From Mugil cephalus (lineage: Eukaryota > Chordata > Actinopteri > Mugiliformes > Mugilidae): a stretch of DNA of 64,000 nt. How positions within the stretch are numbered: position 1 is the stretch's first letter; each line of letters opens with the position of its first letter. The stretch lies in assembly GCF_022458985.1 (NCBI RefSeq), contig NC_061789.1:7792357-7856356 (forward strand), written 5' to 3'. A model generated the notes under the pieces. That model was not told where the DNA came from, did not search any database, and saw only the letters and a list, made by a program, of their open reading frames with translations. The position numbers were made by a program, and so were the translations under genes. This document shows, piece by piece, positions 1 to 10,719 of the stretch.

Positions 1-1150
1 CAGATGAAGGTTAAGGATGATGAGTACTTGCAAGTGTGCTGGAGTCAGGTTCTTGTATATCTGGTTCTGTTACCTACATGTGCCACCCAGTGACCCAGCT
101 GTTAACTCGGACTAAGGCTATACCTTCTGCTGCTGGGCTGTGATTGATCCGTTGTAAAGTAGGCAGAGACCATATTCTTCAAAACTGCGATAGTGCTGAT
201 ATAGATCGTGTTTGCTGAATCACATAGTGGAACCTCTGACTCTTTAAGACCAGATCAAACATGTAGTTGTAGATAATTGCTGAGACAAAAGAATATGATA
301 CATGTATCTAGGCAGTGACATAATCTGACAAACAGTATATAATTTATACATGGCATTAGTGTCTTCTCCTCCTTAAGCAGTAACCCACACAACGTAATGG
401 TCTATGATTGACAGTGAAAGGACTCACCATAGCTGCCTTAACCACTGTCGTCCACTACGATTTAGGGACGACACACAGTCCATAAAAACACATTCAGACT
501 TTAAACTACTGGATGAAGAGATAAGATCCAACTAATGAATCATGTTTATTAAAATCTATCATTTATTGATTAACCAGTATGACTAACGTTTCAATTAGCA
601 GATCAAACTGTATTTTCAAAAGAATAAACATAACAAAGATTAAATGACCATTCTGACAGTATTCATGTTATAATTAGAATGTAATACTAATTACAGGTAG
701 CTGTGACAATCTCTTAAAATGAACATCCATTAATGTTCTAGCAAAGTGTTGCATATTGTATATTTTATTTTGAACATGAATTTATAAGACATTCATATAC
801 ATGATTTGCATTGACAGTAATGGTGTAATGTGCTCTTTAATCAGTTCTCATATTCATTTAATTATAGTCATTATCAATTAAATTAAGACAGTGACACAAC
901 TGCAATTGACATTTTTCAAAAAATAAAAACTGGAATGGGAAAAAGACATTATATTCACTCAGAAAACTATACTACGATCTTTATGATTAAATCAATAATG
1001 TTAATTAACTATTGATCATAAGGGTCTAATATCAAACACACAGTAACATGCGTGATATTTCATCATACTTCCAATAACTTGTAATCTTATGTATTTTATC
1101 AACAACAGTCAACAGGTCGTCGAATCTGTAAATCATTTCAAGACTCTTAC

Positions 1151-1205
1151 CTGTGTTTTGAGAATCAGACACATGCTTTAAACCAACGATCACTATGTGA
1201 ACCAT
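1151..1205 (-). pseudogene. Decayed paralogous copy of the signal-peptide exon
   Basis: The stretch has the same 55-base length, the same ATG start and gtaaga donor as the exon at 5990-6044, and similar flanks (both are followed upstream by CAGTATAAATAG on the plus strand and by a TTTCAAGA..CTCTTAC block at the donor side). Its reading frame codes MVHIVIVGLKHVSDSQNT, which has lost the signal-peptide character. A matching microexon-like stretch lies at about 694-712 (TGTCACAGCTACCT), with a weakened donor. It is best read as one member of a tandem gene pair that has lost function. Confidence 0.45.
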
Positions 1206-2192
1206 CAAATGTTAAGGCACTTACAGAATTGTTCAGTATAAATAGTTCTTTCCTCCCTTCTTTCAGCCATGTTTGCTGATCAAATCGATTAAGCAATTGC
1301 ATGTAGATGAATGTCACTAAACTACATTGATACAGATTATGTTCAGCATTTTTGCAAGTATATTGACTAGATTGGAGAATTTCACCTGTGTAAATAGAAT
1401 CATGACTATATCAGTTGTTTGTACATTTTCAATGCTTCAGTAAGCCATTTCATTAAAACTGTGATTTGTCATCTTTGTTAACTTAGTGTTTTCAGATGTT
1501 CTTAATTTCCACTTTCTGTTTATGGAAGTCAGAACAGATTTAATGTATTAACTAGATGTGCATATATGTAACATCAAATCTGTAGCGGTCATTTATTAGG
1601 AACTTAGAACTATAATTCTGTTTCTTTTGTAAGTTCCATTCAATGTTTGCTCACCCATGTGACATGTTTAAATAAAAGGTGCTTTTAGTTAAGGTGGAGC
1701 ACAGGCAGTAAAAGGACAATTAGGATGAAATCACTAGCAAGAAATGCTTGGAGTAGGACTGGAGTGTCACTCCAACAAGTGGTTGCTATGTTGTGCATGG
1801 GAGATAGTGTGACAAGATCACGTGTTGCCGAAGTCAGGACGATTACGCTTAATTTTTTGGGGTTGACCTCTTTTGAACTCTGACAGACCACAGATGACAA
1901 CCAGGTTGTTTGTAATGGATAATGACATTAATAATGAACGTTTTGCTAAATTTCAACTTAATCTTGAGTATTTAGGATGGACACGTTGTGATTAGGCAAA
2001 GGAGGTCCAACATTCTCAGGGTATTATACCAGCTCCGCATCTGCGATATCTGTTATCAAGTTGCTACATCTCATGTATGGTCATATGTTACTAAAGTGAG
2101 GCAGCAGTGAGTGAGGATATACACAATTGATCTCGATTAATATGATCACTCACAGAAGAGATTCGGCCCTTCCATACACAGTTGAAAGTTGG

Positions 2193-2612
2193 CTAGGGAG
2201 CTCCCTCAAGGCCTGTTGATTCTTCCAACATTCGTCGTGTTTTATGTGGGACTGTAAGCGAACTCAGACAGAGGACAAAAAAACAATTAGTGACTATAGC
2301 GGACACTGCGATTAGGGGCAGTGGAAATCCCAATAAAGTCAATGTCACTTTTGCGATTTCAGTCTTTTTGTTTGTTAGCTTTGGGCATAAGATTATAGGG
2401 TCATTATGACTTTGCGTTTTCAGAAAATTGAAATGACTCAAAAGGTGTACAGTGTTTCTATCTCCTAGACAGTAAATAACGTTTTCCCAATTAATCAGTG
2501 CTAAAATTGGTCCCGTCTTGTTCTCTCCGGAATTGATGTTAAGTCCAGTATGACATGATTGTAATCTGAGGGTTAGGCTGCTGTCCCACTGTTCGATAAA
2601 CTGGAGAAACAA
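2193..2612 (-). CDS. Possible terminal exon of a membrane protein
   Basis: An uninterrupted frame preceded by a good acceptor (ttgtttctccag, ending near 2597). It codes a hydrophilic part with Cys residues and a possible N-glycosylation site (NKT), then a hydrophobic stretch LPLIAVSAIVTNCFFVLCL, then a short basic tail with HKTRRMLEE and a stop. That is the layout of a type I membrane receptor's stalk, membrane segment and tail. I recognise no Ig, TNFR or lectin signature. It lies on the same strand as, and downstream of, the signal-peptide exon at 6044, so it could be part of that gene. Chance ORF remains possible in this AT-rich region. Confidence 0.25.
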   Translation of the reverse strand: MFLQFIEQWDSSLTLRLQSCHTGLNINSGENKTGPILALINWENVIYCLGDRNTVHLLSHFNFLKTQSHNDPIILCPKLTNKKTEIAKVTLTLLGFPLPLIAVSAIVTNCFFVLCLSSLTVPHKTRRMLEESTGLEGAP

Positions 2613-5523
2613 GTTATAATCGCTTGTTTGCAGATCAAACGTTACGTTAAACTGTACATTTTTTTATTTATAGAATGTTAGTGTTACAGATGTAACTGAT
2701 ATAGATCTCTATGCACATTCTACTGATGCAGCCAGCCAGGCATTGTAAGGTAGGTCTGAACGTTTATAGTAATAGTGTGTCTGTGTCCATGTCTGTATGC
2801 AGATCATTAAATACACATTAAGTTGCATGCTGAATGAAATAATTAGACACTGAAAAGGCATTGTCTTTTACATAGTTCTCTTTAACATCCAGTCACAATA
2901 AGCACATTGACAAAGGAAGCAATCAGGCATCACAGCTAAAAAAGACAAGTACTTACCATGACTGTAAACTCAGTTTACTCAGGCAGAACTAAAAGACTGT
3001 TACTACTGTAATCATCTAAAGTTTCAGTGTTTATTCAGTTAAATTTTAATTTAATATCTAAAAATACAGGAAGTTGTATTCAAGACAACAATCAATCAGT
3101 AGGAATGCTTGTATACTTACATAAAGTCTAACTCATTCCAAAATGACACCTGACATACAGTAGTTAATAAATGTATTTAAGTGTTTGTTGTTTGATTCAA
3201 TTCGATCAACAGGATCTGATCCAGATCTGTATCAAATTGTATCAGAGCTTACTATATGTTTATGGAGAATCCAAGTGAAAGGAAATATGAACCATACAGA
3301 CATTTGTGGGTATGCCATGAATTGTTAAGTGTGTTACATTGAAAACTATTGTAGACAGTTCCAATAATCTTTTTTTACATGAAATTTAAACTTCATGTCA
3401 TTTTCCAAACAGCACATTCATTCTCAAAAATACTTTTTCTTAAAAGTGAGCTAAATGGTCTTCAGGAAAAATTAATTGATTAATGATGTAGATAGATGTG
3501 TAATCAACATGAATACAAAGTACATTGTGCATATACAAATAGAGACTTGAAAATATACACATACTTTGTCTAGTATCTTATTCTGAACAAACCACGTGTT
3601 CTAAATTATTATGCTCATATTATCCAATACGTTATTTGTTGTTTCTGAAACAGCAGCTCATGATTTTAATTAACAAAACATTAAACTCAGTCAACTCAGT
3701 GACCAATCACAATTATGTATAAAAAGAGTCATAAAAAGTTGTTAAACTGTAAGTTTAAATCAACATGTTAGTCTAGTATTTTTTTCAGTTTGCTGATGCA
3801 ATCCGCATTAATCAAAATGATTGATCATTTATGGATGACACAGACTCCTGTTGATTTCTGATTAAATTTGTGTTTGACCACTTGTCAGGTAGTTAGATGT
3901 TTTTTCCTGTTAATTTCCAATTCTTTGTTTTATGGTAAGTTAGCATAGAATTTAATAGTATTTAATAACTGTCATAAATGTATTTGCCATTGGTGAATTT
4001 TTCAAGTGACTTTTATTGGTACAACATCCACATTCTTTATTTATTGTTATAACATTTTTTATTATATTGGGGCTTAACAACCCATTTACTAGTTTAAAAA
4101 AAAGTAGCTTTTTAAGTAACAATGTTTTTCAATTAAGTCTCATGGTCAGGGCTAATCAAAAATAGGAAAATCATTCATAACAACATGTTCTATTTGGGAA
4201 GGTGGAGGCAAGAAATGGAAGTACCGGAAGAAAAGAATAGAATGGTGCCCAGGGTTGACCCACTTGTCTGGGAGGCTTTGTTTAGTGGCTGACGAAGGAG
4301 TCTGGCTGGTGGTTTCAAGAGGTCCAGGACAGCTGTTAAAGTGCTTAAAGTTGTTGGGGTTTCATGTTTTTTGCTGGCAACTCTAACATACACATCAGTC
4401 ACTGCAATAAAAACTGAAGCCGGTGGTTTGTGATTGAACTATTAATCCATATTATACACTTAACTTGTAAGTTTGTCGCCTAAAGTTTCCTAAACTCATA
4501 ATTTGGGTTCCGCGATCATTTGTTGATCAAATGGACCCAGCCCTCTTTGTTGAGTATGAGGAAAGAAGGAGTGTCAGCAGGTAATCTGAGACAAACAGAC
4601 AAAAGATCACCCAGGATCCTTGCCTCCTCACAACCAGCCACTGTTGTCAGTGTGAGCACTCCAAGGTGAGTTACTGTTGTTTCCCCAAATTTGGCTAAAG
4701 TCACACCTCCATGAGGTTTTGTGTGAGGAGGATATACAGAAAATGATACCCTCTCTTATTTTAATAGCTGAACACCCCTTATTTATCAGGGACAAACACA
4801 TTCAGCCCTTGCATACACAGTTTTGAAGTTTGTGTGATAAAGGATTCCTACCAACTGTCCTGAAGTTCTTCAGATGCATTATCGTGTAAATTGTATTTGT
4901 AGAGGCTCTTGCATAAATATAATGTTCTTTAACTCAACACTCCCAAGAAACCAATATGGCACACCAGTACCAGCTGCAACTCGGCGGATTCGCTGGGCTG
5001 CAGGCAACAAAGTGAAAATGAAGTTGCGAATTTGAGAGGTTTATATGTCTTGTTACTTTACGCGTTGTGCTGGATGATTGATATCAGTTTAGGAGTCATC
5101 TTGTTCTCTTATCTGACGACCGTTCACACCTTCCTGTAGAGGTATAAATGTTTAAAAAGACCAAAAGACCAGTGTTGTTTCTCATGGTTTCCCGTGGCGT
5201 CTGTATCGCTATAATCGCGTTAACGTCTTTACATTATATCATGCTACCCTAAAGCATGTGCACGCTCCCGCCCTTGTTCTGTTAATTTAGTTAAGTCCGT
5301 AATGCATGCGTGTAACTGCAGGGCTTTCAGGGCTCCTGTCCTCCCACTTGTTACCAGGCACCCAGACTGGAGGAAAAATCAGAGGGCTACAAATATACTC
5401 GAGGTGAGTGAATTCAACGTCATCGTTATCAAAAACGTCTTTTGTTTTTAAAGGCTATGTGTTAAAATATCCCAAGTCTCATCTGGAATTAGGTTAATCA
5501 TTATACATGAAAATCTAACTTAC

Positions 5524-6044
5524 CAGATAGCTGTGACACTGACTCTGAAAAAAGAAAACAATAAAGGGTTGGTACAACAAACGAACAGGACTGAAGGACT
5601 GAAGGTAAGGGGAGCTTACTTAGCTGGAGGACACCTAACACCAAGGCAAGGAACACCCCATAGCAGTAGCCATGGGGAGGTACATGGTCCGTGACAAATT
5701 GAAGCTGTTACAATTATTAGTAGTATCTTACAAAATCTGGCATGAGGGAGCATTATGAAGATATTTCACCATCAGTAAACCATTTAGTCTCACAATTGCT
5801 TTTACTCTAACTATAAACTACTAAATGTTTAGTTAAAGTAGAAGTTTGTAAAACAAACAGCAATAATGTAACATGCTGTGATTATTCCACATATCTCCTT
5901 CCAAACGTAATTAGTATTTAATGTTTTTAGCCTTTACAACGATCAACAAGTCCCGTCCAAATCTGTACAGCATTTTCAAGAGCTCTTACCTTGTATCAGG
6001 AGAATCAGCACAGCGAACACACGCATCACTTTGTGGAAAGCCAT
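5524..6044 (-). CDS. Partial gene: signal-peptide exon plus 21-base microexon
   Basis: Exon 6044-5990 reads ATG... to a gtaaga donor and codes MAFHKVMRVFAVLILLIQ, a typical short basic start followed by a hydrophobic signal-peptide core. The phase-1 end joins an exactly 21-base exon at 5544-5524 (acceptor tttcag, donor gtaagt) adding ESVSQLS. An AT-rich TATTTATA sequence lies about 40 bases upstream of the ATG. A second, decayed copy of the promoter and exon sits at 1151-1250. Later exons should lie below 5.5 kb on the same strand, but I could not link them confidently; ORFs at 4402-4190 and 2612-2193 both follow acceptor-like sequence. Product unknown; a secreted or type I membrane protein is the inference. 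Confidence 0.45.
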
Positions 6045-6887
6045 AATTATTAAGTACAACTGTACAGATCTGTTCCAGTATAAATAGCTTTCTTTACCCT
6101 CCCTGTCTTTCAAACACACCTCTTTCTTCCTCACTATTCAAAGCCACTAAATGCAAGACTGACCATTGATAATGCTGCTGCTTGGGTCTCACGTCACTAA
6201 TAACTAGACGTAATTATTTATGTTTTGTTTGTCTAGTATGCTTGCAAAGTTTTGGTATTTTCATTCAGCCACATATTCTCCAATCCTAGCATGTCACAAT
6301 TAACTAGTAATTAGTATCATGAATTATCACATATTCATTTAAGATTGAACCCGCCAAGTTATTAAGTTGGGACTGGTCACCCTCTTTAACAAAGGAACAT
6401 TTCATATCAAAATGTTTCTTGTGGTTTCATTGTCATAACTGCCAGAAGACCAAAGAGGGCAAATTATCCATTGTCTAGTTGTGCATTTTGCAGATTTACT
6501 GGCATTAAAAAGCGTAAGCTTCAGCATAAGGCTTGGTTAACTTCATTCATTCTTTTGTTCATTCATTTTGGTTTGTTTTTGAGATCAAGGTACACATTAA
6601 TGGGTACACATTAATGATAGATTGTTTACATAAAATTTTAACAAACGTCAAAGAGGGACACTTTTCTGTGGATGAATATTAGTTACATGTTACATCTAAA
6701 TGACGCCGATGAAACACGTGACCAGCTGAGAACCAGTCAAGCTCAGACCGTCCATTCCCTAGTTGTCCAGACTCTCTAATATACGGCTCTGGGTCACTCA
6801 ACGGGTTGTGGGCATACCATCATGCATTGCATCTCTAGTGGCACTGCTGTTAATGGCTGTTATCGGTCATAGATATATACATAGAGT

Positions 6888-7645
6888 ATATACACTCACT
6901 GGCCACTTTGACACAAACTCTTGAACAGGTGTACCTAATGTACACCTGTTCACTTGCCTGTAAACACAAATAGGTAATCAGCCAATCACATGACTGCAAT
7001 TCAATGCATTTAGGCATGTAGAGGTGATCAAGACAACTTGCTGAAATTCAAACTGAGCATCAGAATGGAGGAGTAAGGGGAACGTGGTATGGTTGTTGAT
7101 GTCAGACAAGCTGCTCTGAGTATTTCAGAAAGTGCTGATCTACTGGGATTTTTACGCACAACCATCTCTAGGGTTTACAGAGAATAGTCCGAGAAAGAGA
7201 AAATATCCAGTGAGCTGCAGTTATGTGGATGAAAATGTTGATGTGAGAGGTCAGAGGAGAATGGGCAGACTGGTTGGAGATGATAGAAAGGCAACAGTAA
7301 CTCAAATAACCACTCGTTAACAACCAAGGAATGCAAAATACCATCTCTGAACGCACATCATGTCCAACCTTGAAGTAGATGGGCTTCAGCAGCAGAAGAC
7401 CACACCGGGTGTCACTCCTGTCAGCTAAGAACAGTAAACTGAGACTACAGTTGGCATTCAGATGTCAGGGTGAGAATTTGGCGTAAACAACGTGAAAGCA
7501 TGGATCCATCCTGCCGTGTATCAACGGTTCAGGCTGGTGGTGGTGTTTTAATGGTGTGTGGGATATTTTTTTGGCACACTTTAGGCTCCTTAGTACAAAC
7601 TGAGCATAGTTTAAATGCCACAGCCAACCTGAGTATTTATGACTC
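6888..7645 (+). mobile_element. Decayed Tc1-like DNA transposon, 3' truncated
   Basis: Starts with the well-known fish Tc1-type end (cactcactggccactttga) followed by the inverted pair around GGTGTACC. Further in, broken frames still read FLRTTISRVYRE and WRKQRESMDPSCRVSTVQAG with GGGVLMVCGIFFWHTLGSL, the DDE-domain region of a Tc1/mariner transposase. Several stops and frame changes interrupt it, and the 3' third and right-hand inverted repeat are missing. Old and inactive. Confidence 0.8.
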
Positions 7646-7667
7646 TTTTCTGGTTATTTCATGTTAC

Positions 7668-7730
7668 TCGTGATGAGTGACAAAGTAATTTCCCTCGTGG
7701 ATCATTAAAGTCTGTCTAAGTCTATTCATC
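7668..7730 (+). mobile_element. LINE 3' tail fragment
   Basis: The stretch tttccctcgtggatcattaa followed by agtctgtctaagtcta resembles the 3' end shared by fish L2/CR1-type LINEs (a TTTCCC..GGGGATCAATAAAGT tail with a short tandem end). Only the tail is present. Confidence 0.45.
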
Positions 7731-8269
7731 TCTTACTAGATATTAGGCTTTTAACCGTTTCACTCAGTTATATATTATTCTTGTTTTAGAAAAACTGAAA
7801 CATTTATGTTCACTAACCTCCCTAATTGCTAACTAATTTATCTAAGAGTTTCATAGATTCATGTGTAGCTCAGTTTTCCCATCACATTACTTTTAGTCAA
7901 CTGTAAACATTAAATTCATCGAGATTAGAAGAATCTATTTTGTTAAATTAGTTGTGTTGTGATAACATATAAAACAGTAAATGTGATGCTACTATCTATG
8001 TCAAGAAATTATTAATATTATGAAGTGATGTGCAATATATTTTATTACCTTTAAGGAAACTGAATTCTTAAATGATTACTGAGACTCTATAATCTCAATA
8101 ACACACACACACACACGACCATAAACATTGTTAATCCCTTTGTTTTTGTCCGCCCGTGTCGCTGTGCCGGCACTGTGTTGTCTTATAAAAAAGATTACTG
8201 AGATGATCTGGAGCATTAAGTTGTTGAGGTTTTCACACGAAAGTGAATGTGAGAACAGCCTCGGTGTTT

Positions 8270-8660
8270 CATTAGGGCCACGGAGCAACGCCCAAGTCAC
8301 TGGACCCTACAGCTATGCTGTAGGGTCCAGTGACGGCATTATTGTATACCGCATTGCTTCTTATTATTTTTAGGGCCACGGGGCAACGCCCGAGTCACTA
8401 TTGTTATACCGCGTGCTTCTTCTTATTTTTTATTATTATTAGGACCACGGGCAACACCCGAGGCACTATTGTTATACCTTGTGTTTCTTCTTCTTATTAG
8501 GGCCACAGGGCAACACCCGAGTCACTGGCCCCTACAGCATAGCTGTACTATTGTTATACCGCATGTTTCTTCTTATTATTCTTCCTCTTCCTCCTTTCTT
8601 TCGTCCCAACGTAAGTCGCGAAAAACTGCGAAAAATTTCCCATTGAAATGAATGGGACGG
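8270..8660. repeat. Short tandem repeat array with AGGGCCACGGGGCAACGCCC units
   Basis: Four units begin at 8274, 8372, 8441 and 8499, each opening AGGGCCAC(G/A)GGGCAAC and closing with ATTGTTATACC plus a TTCTTCTTATT run. Unit lengths fall from 98 to 58 bases. The first unit includes an 18-bp perfect hairpin (8296-8334). The following sequence to 8660 is a low-complexity TTC/TCC run. Probably the end of an unclassified fish repeat family. Confidence 0.7.
8296..8334. repeat. Perfect 18-bp inverted repeat, 3-base loop
   Basis: GTCACTGGACCCTACAGC, then TAT, then the exact reverse complement. The same sequence recurs in broken form at about 8514-8545. Confidence 0.9.
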
Positions 8661-8924
8661 GTGAAAGAAAAAATGAAAACATTTTTTCAGAGGTCTGCTG
8701 CTCAGGCATACTTTCACCTAGAGGCTTCATTTAAACTTTTAGACGTAGACACGAGTCTTGTGTATTGGTGTATTAATCCACGTTTTGATAGGTTTTATAG
8801 TGTTTGATCAATCACTGTTCAATGACCAAGATCATTTTTGTAGAAATTCTGACTTTATAATGGATGTGTATTGCACTGTACTTGCTACAGTGCGTGACCT
8901 CATCAGTTAGAGTGGGGGACTGTG

Positions 8925-10150
8925 TCTGAAATTACCTGAAACTTTTCTCTTTCCATGCTTGTCCCGTCCACAATTTACACGCTAGACACGTGGTTTTTCC
9001 CACAGTTGTACGCAAACTTGTTCTGTCTCTCACATTGTGCTCGGCAAAGCCTCTGCCTCTGTTCGCGGTCACGTCCCTCTGTGTTCTCCATTGGCTATAA
9101 TGCAAAGATTTTCTGAGAGAAACACAAGGGACCCCTGTTTTAAACTCGCAAGTGTCTCCAAAATATTTACTCTAGAAAGACAAAAAACATATTTAAGTCT
9201 TCAGGAAGGTCTTACAACGCCCTCGGTCTGCGTATTTTTCAGATAGGAGCATGTCTCTCTCTGTCCCGGCCCAGCACACTTCTGTCGTCATTGACAACCA
9301 CCTCAAGTTGCCATGGCAACCCACAGCTGAGACCAATTCCAGCTGAGACCAACACACACTCCTCCCCCCACACACAGGTAACTTTATGTTATTACAGTTA
9401 CAGATACACGTGTATTGCACAGAATGGTCATGACCAGTGTTGGATGATTTTTCACGAAGGCAGGTGTCTGAAATCGCTTGAAACTTTTATCTTTCCACGC
9501 TTGCCCCGGGCCACAATTAACAAACTAGACACATGTTTTTTCCCCGCAGTTGCAGACAAACTTGTTCTGTCTCTCACAATGAGCTCGTCAAAGCAGTTAT
9601 GCGTACAGAATTTAAACAGCGATCCTGTTTGCGGTCACGTCCCTGTCTATTCTCCATTGACTGCAATGCAAAGATTTGATGAGCGAAGCAGAAGGGACCC
9701 CTGTTTTTAACTCGCACGTGTCTCCAAAATATTTACTCTAGAAAGACAAAAAACATATCAAAGTCTTACGACGTTCACGTTCTGCGTGTTTTTCTGATAG
9801 GAGCTACCGTTTTGTCACAGTAAGGCCAAATGTGAGACTTCGCAGGCCAGCGCGGTTCTATCGTCATTGACGACCACCATGAGTTGCCATCGCAACCCTC
9901 ACCTCAGACCAGAGCCACAGCTGAGACCAATTCATTATTCAGGGACTACTCTGATACCTCTGCTGTTAATACTGCTGACCCCTGTCTCCCATACATTTAT
10001 GTTACAACACACAACAGCACACACTACACTAGTAACTTTGTGATTATAGTTACACACACACACAAACACCCACACACACACACACACACACACTCCTCCT
10101 CCTCCTCTCACCAACATCAGATAACGTTATCTTTATGTTATCACAGTTAC
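8925..10150. repeat. Two-copy tandem duplication, period about 540 bases
   Basis: Copy 1 (about 8925-9410) and copy 2 (about 9467-10150) share, in order, GTCTGAAAT..CTTGAAACTTTT, CTAGACAC, CAAACTTGTTCTGTCTCTCA, GCGGTCACGTCCCT, ATGCAAAGATTT, TCTCCAAAATATTTACTCTA, CAGCTGAGACCAATTC and CACACTCCTCC. No stable reading frame is shared, so this looks like duplication of a repeat unit, not of an exon. Copy 2 is extended by CA-rich microsatellite. Confidence 0.85.
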
Positions 10151-10175
10151 ACACACACACACACACAAAAAGTTG
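10049..10175. repeat. CA microsatellites
   Basis: Interrupted (CA)n runs at 10051-10092 and 10149-10167, with a (CTC)n run between them. They form the edge between the tandem duplication and the minisatellite to the right. Confidence 0.9.
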
Positions 10176-10204
10176 TAGGAGACACACACGCAAACACATT
10201 GCGT

Positions 10205-10715
10205 TCTCACACACAGGCTACCTGTGCTAACCGTAAGCTAACTGTGCCAAACATATGCTAACTGTGCTAAATGTGGGTTAACTGTGCTAAGTGTAGGCTA
10301 ACTGTGCTAAATGTGGGTTAACTGTGCTAAGTGTAGGCTAACTGTGCCAAATGTGGGTTAAGTGTGGGAACTGTGCTACATGTGGGTTAACTGAGCTAAA
10401 TGTGGGTTAACTACCAACTGTGCTAAATGTGGGTTAACTGTACTAACTGTGCTAAGTGTGGGTTAAGTGTGCTAACTGTGCTAGGTGTAGGCTAACTGTG
10501 CTAAATGTGGGTTAACTGTGCTAAATGTGGGTTAACTACCAGCTGTGCTAAATGTGGGTTAACTGTACTAACTGTGCTAAGTGTGGGTTAAGTGTGCTAA
10601 CTGTGCTACATGTAGGCTGACTGTGCTAACCGTAAGCTAACTGTGCTAAATGTGGTTTAACTGTGCTAACTGTAAGCTAACTTTGCTAAAGGTAGGCTAA
10701 GTGTGCTAATTCCTA
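10205..10715. repeat. Minisatellite with 20-bp unit CTGTGCTAAATGTGGGTTAA
   Basis: About 25 imperfect units of roughly 20 bases, each made of two half-units (CTGTGCTAA and ATGTGGGTTA or GTGTAGGCTA). A higher-order period of about 125 bases is visible: the block starting CTACCAACTG at 10411 recurs as CTACCAGCTG at 10536 with the same order of variants. A VNTR. Confidence 0.9.
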
Positions 10716-10719
10716 TGTT

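Larger units (their letters stand above)
1..5500. other. AT-rich, gene-poor region
   Basis: Apart from the first-exon copy at 1151-1205 and the ORF at 2193-2612, no exon chain can be built. ORFs at 1685-1900, 4190-4402 and 4516-4704 (minus strand) are short and unrecognised; the one ending at 4402 follows an acceptor-like tttttattgcag. The interval 4960-5400 is less AT-rich but gave no readable coding sequence. Confidence 0.4.

Noticed and set aside
4190-4704. Two minus-strand ORFs considered as exons of the signal-peptide gene
   Set aside because: Acceptor-like sequence precedes one of them, but I found no matching donors or recognisable domains, so they are not called as exons.
9037-10261. 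ORFs of 69-139 aa with shared phrases such as GHVPL and AMQRF
   Set aside because: The shared phrases come from the tandem duplication of non-coding sequence; frames break differently in each copy and no splice structure supports them.
10205-10715. Possible CRISPR-like array of regularly spaced repeats
   Set aside because: There are no unique spacers: the units are contiguous and imperfect with a higher-order period, and this is a vertebrate genome.
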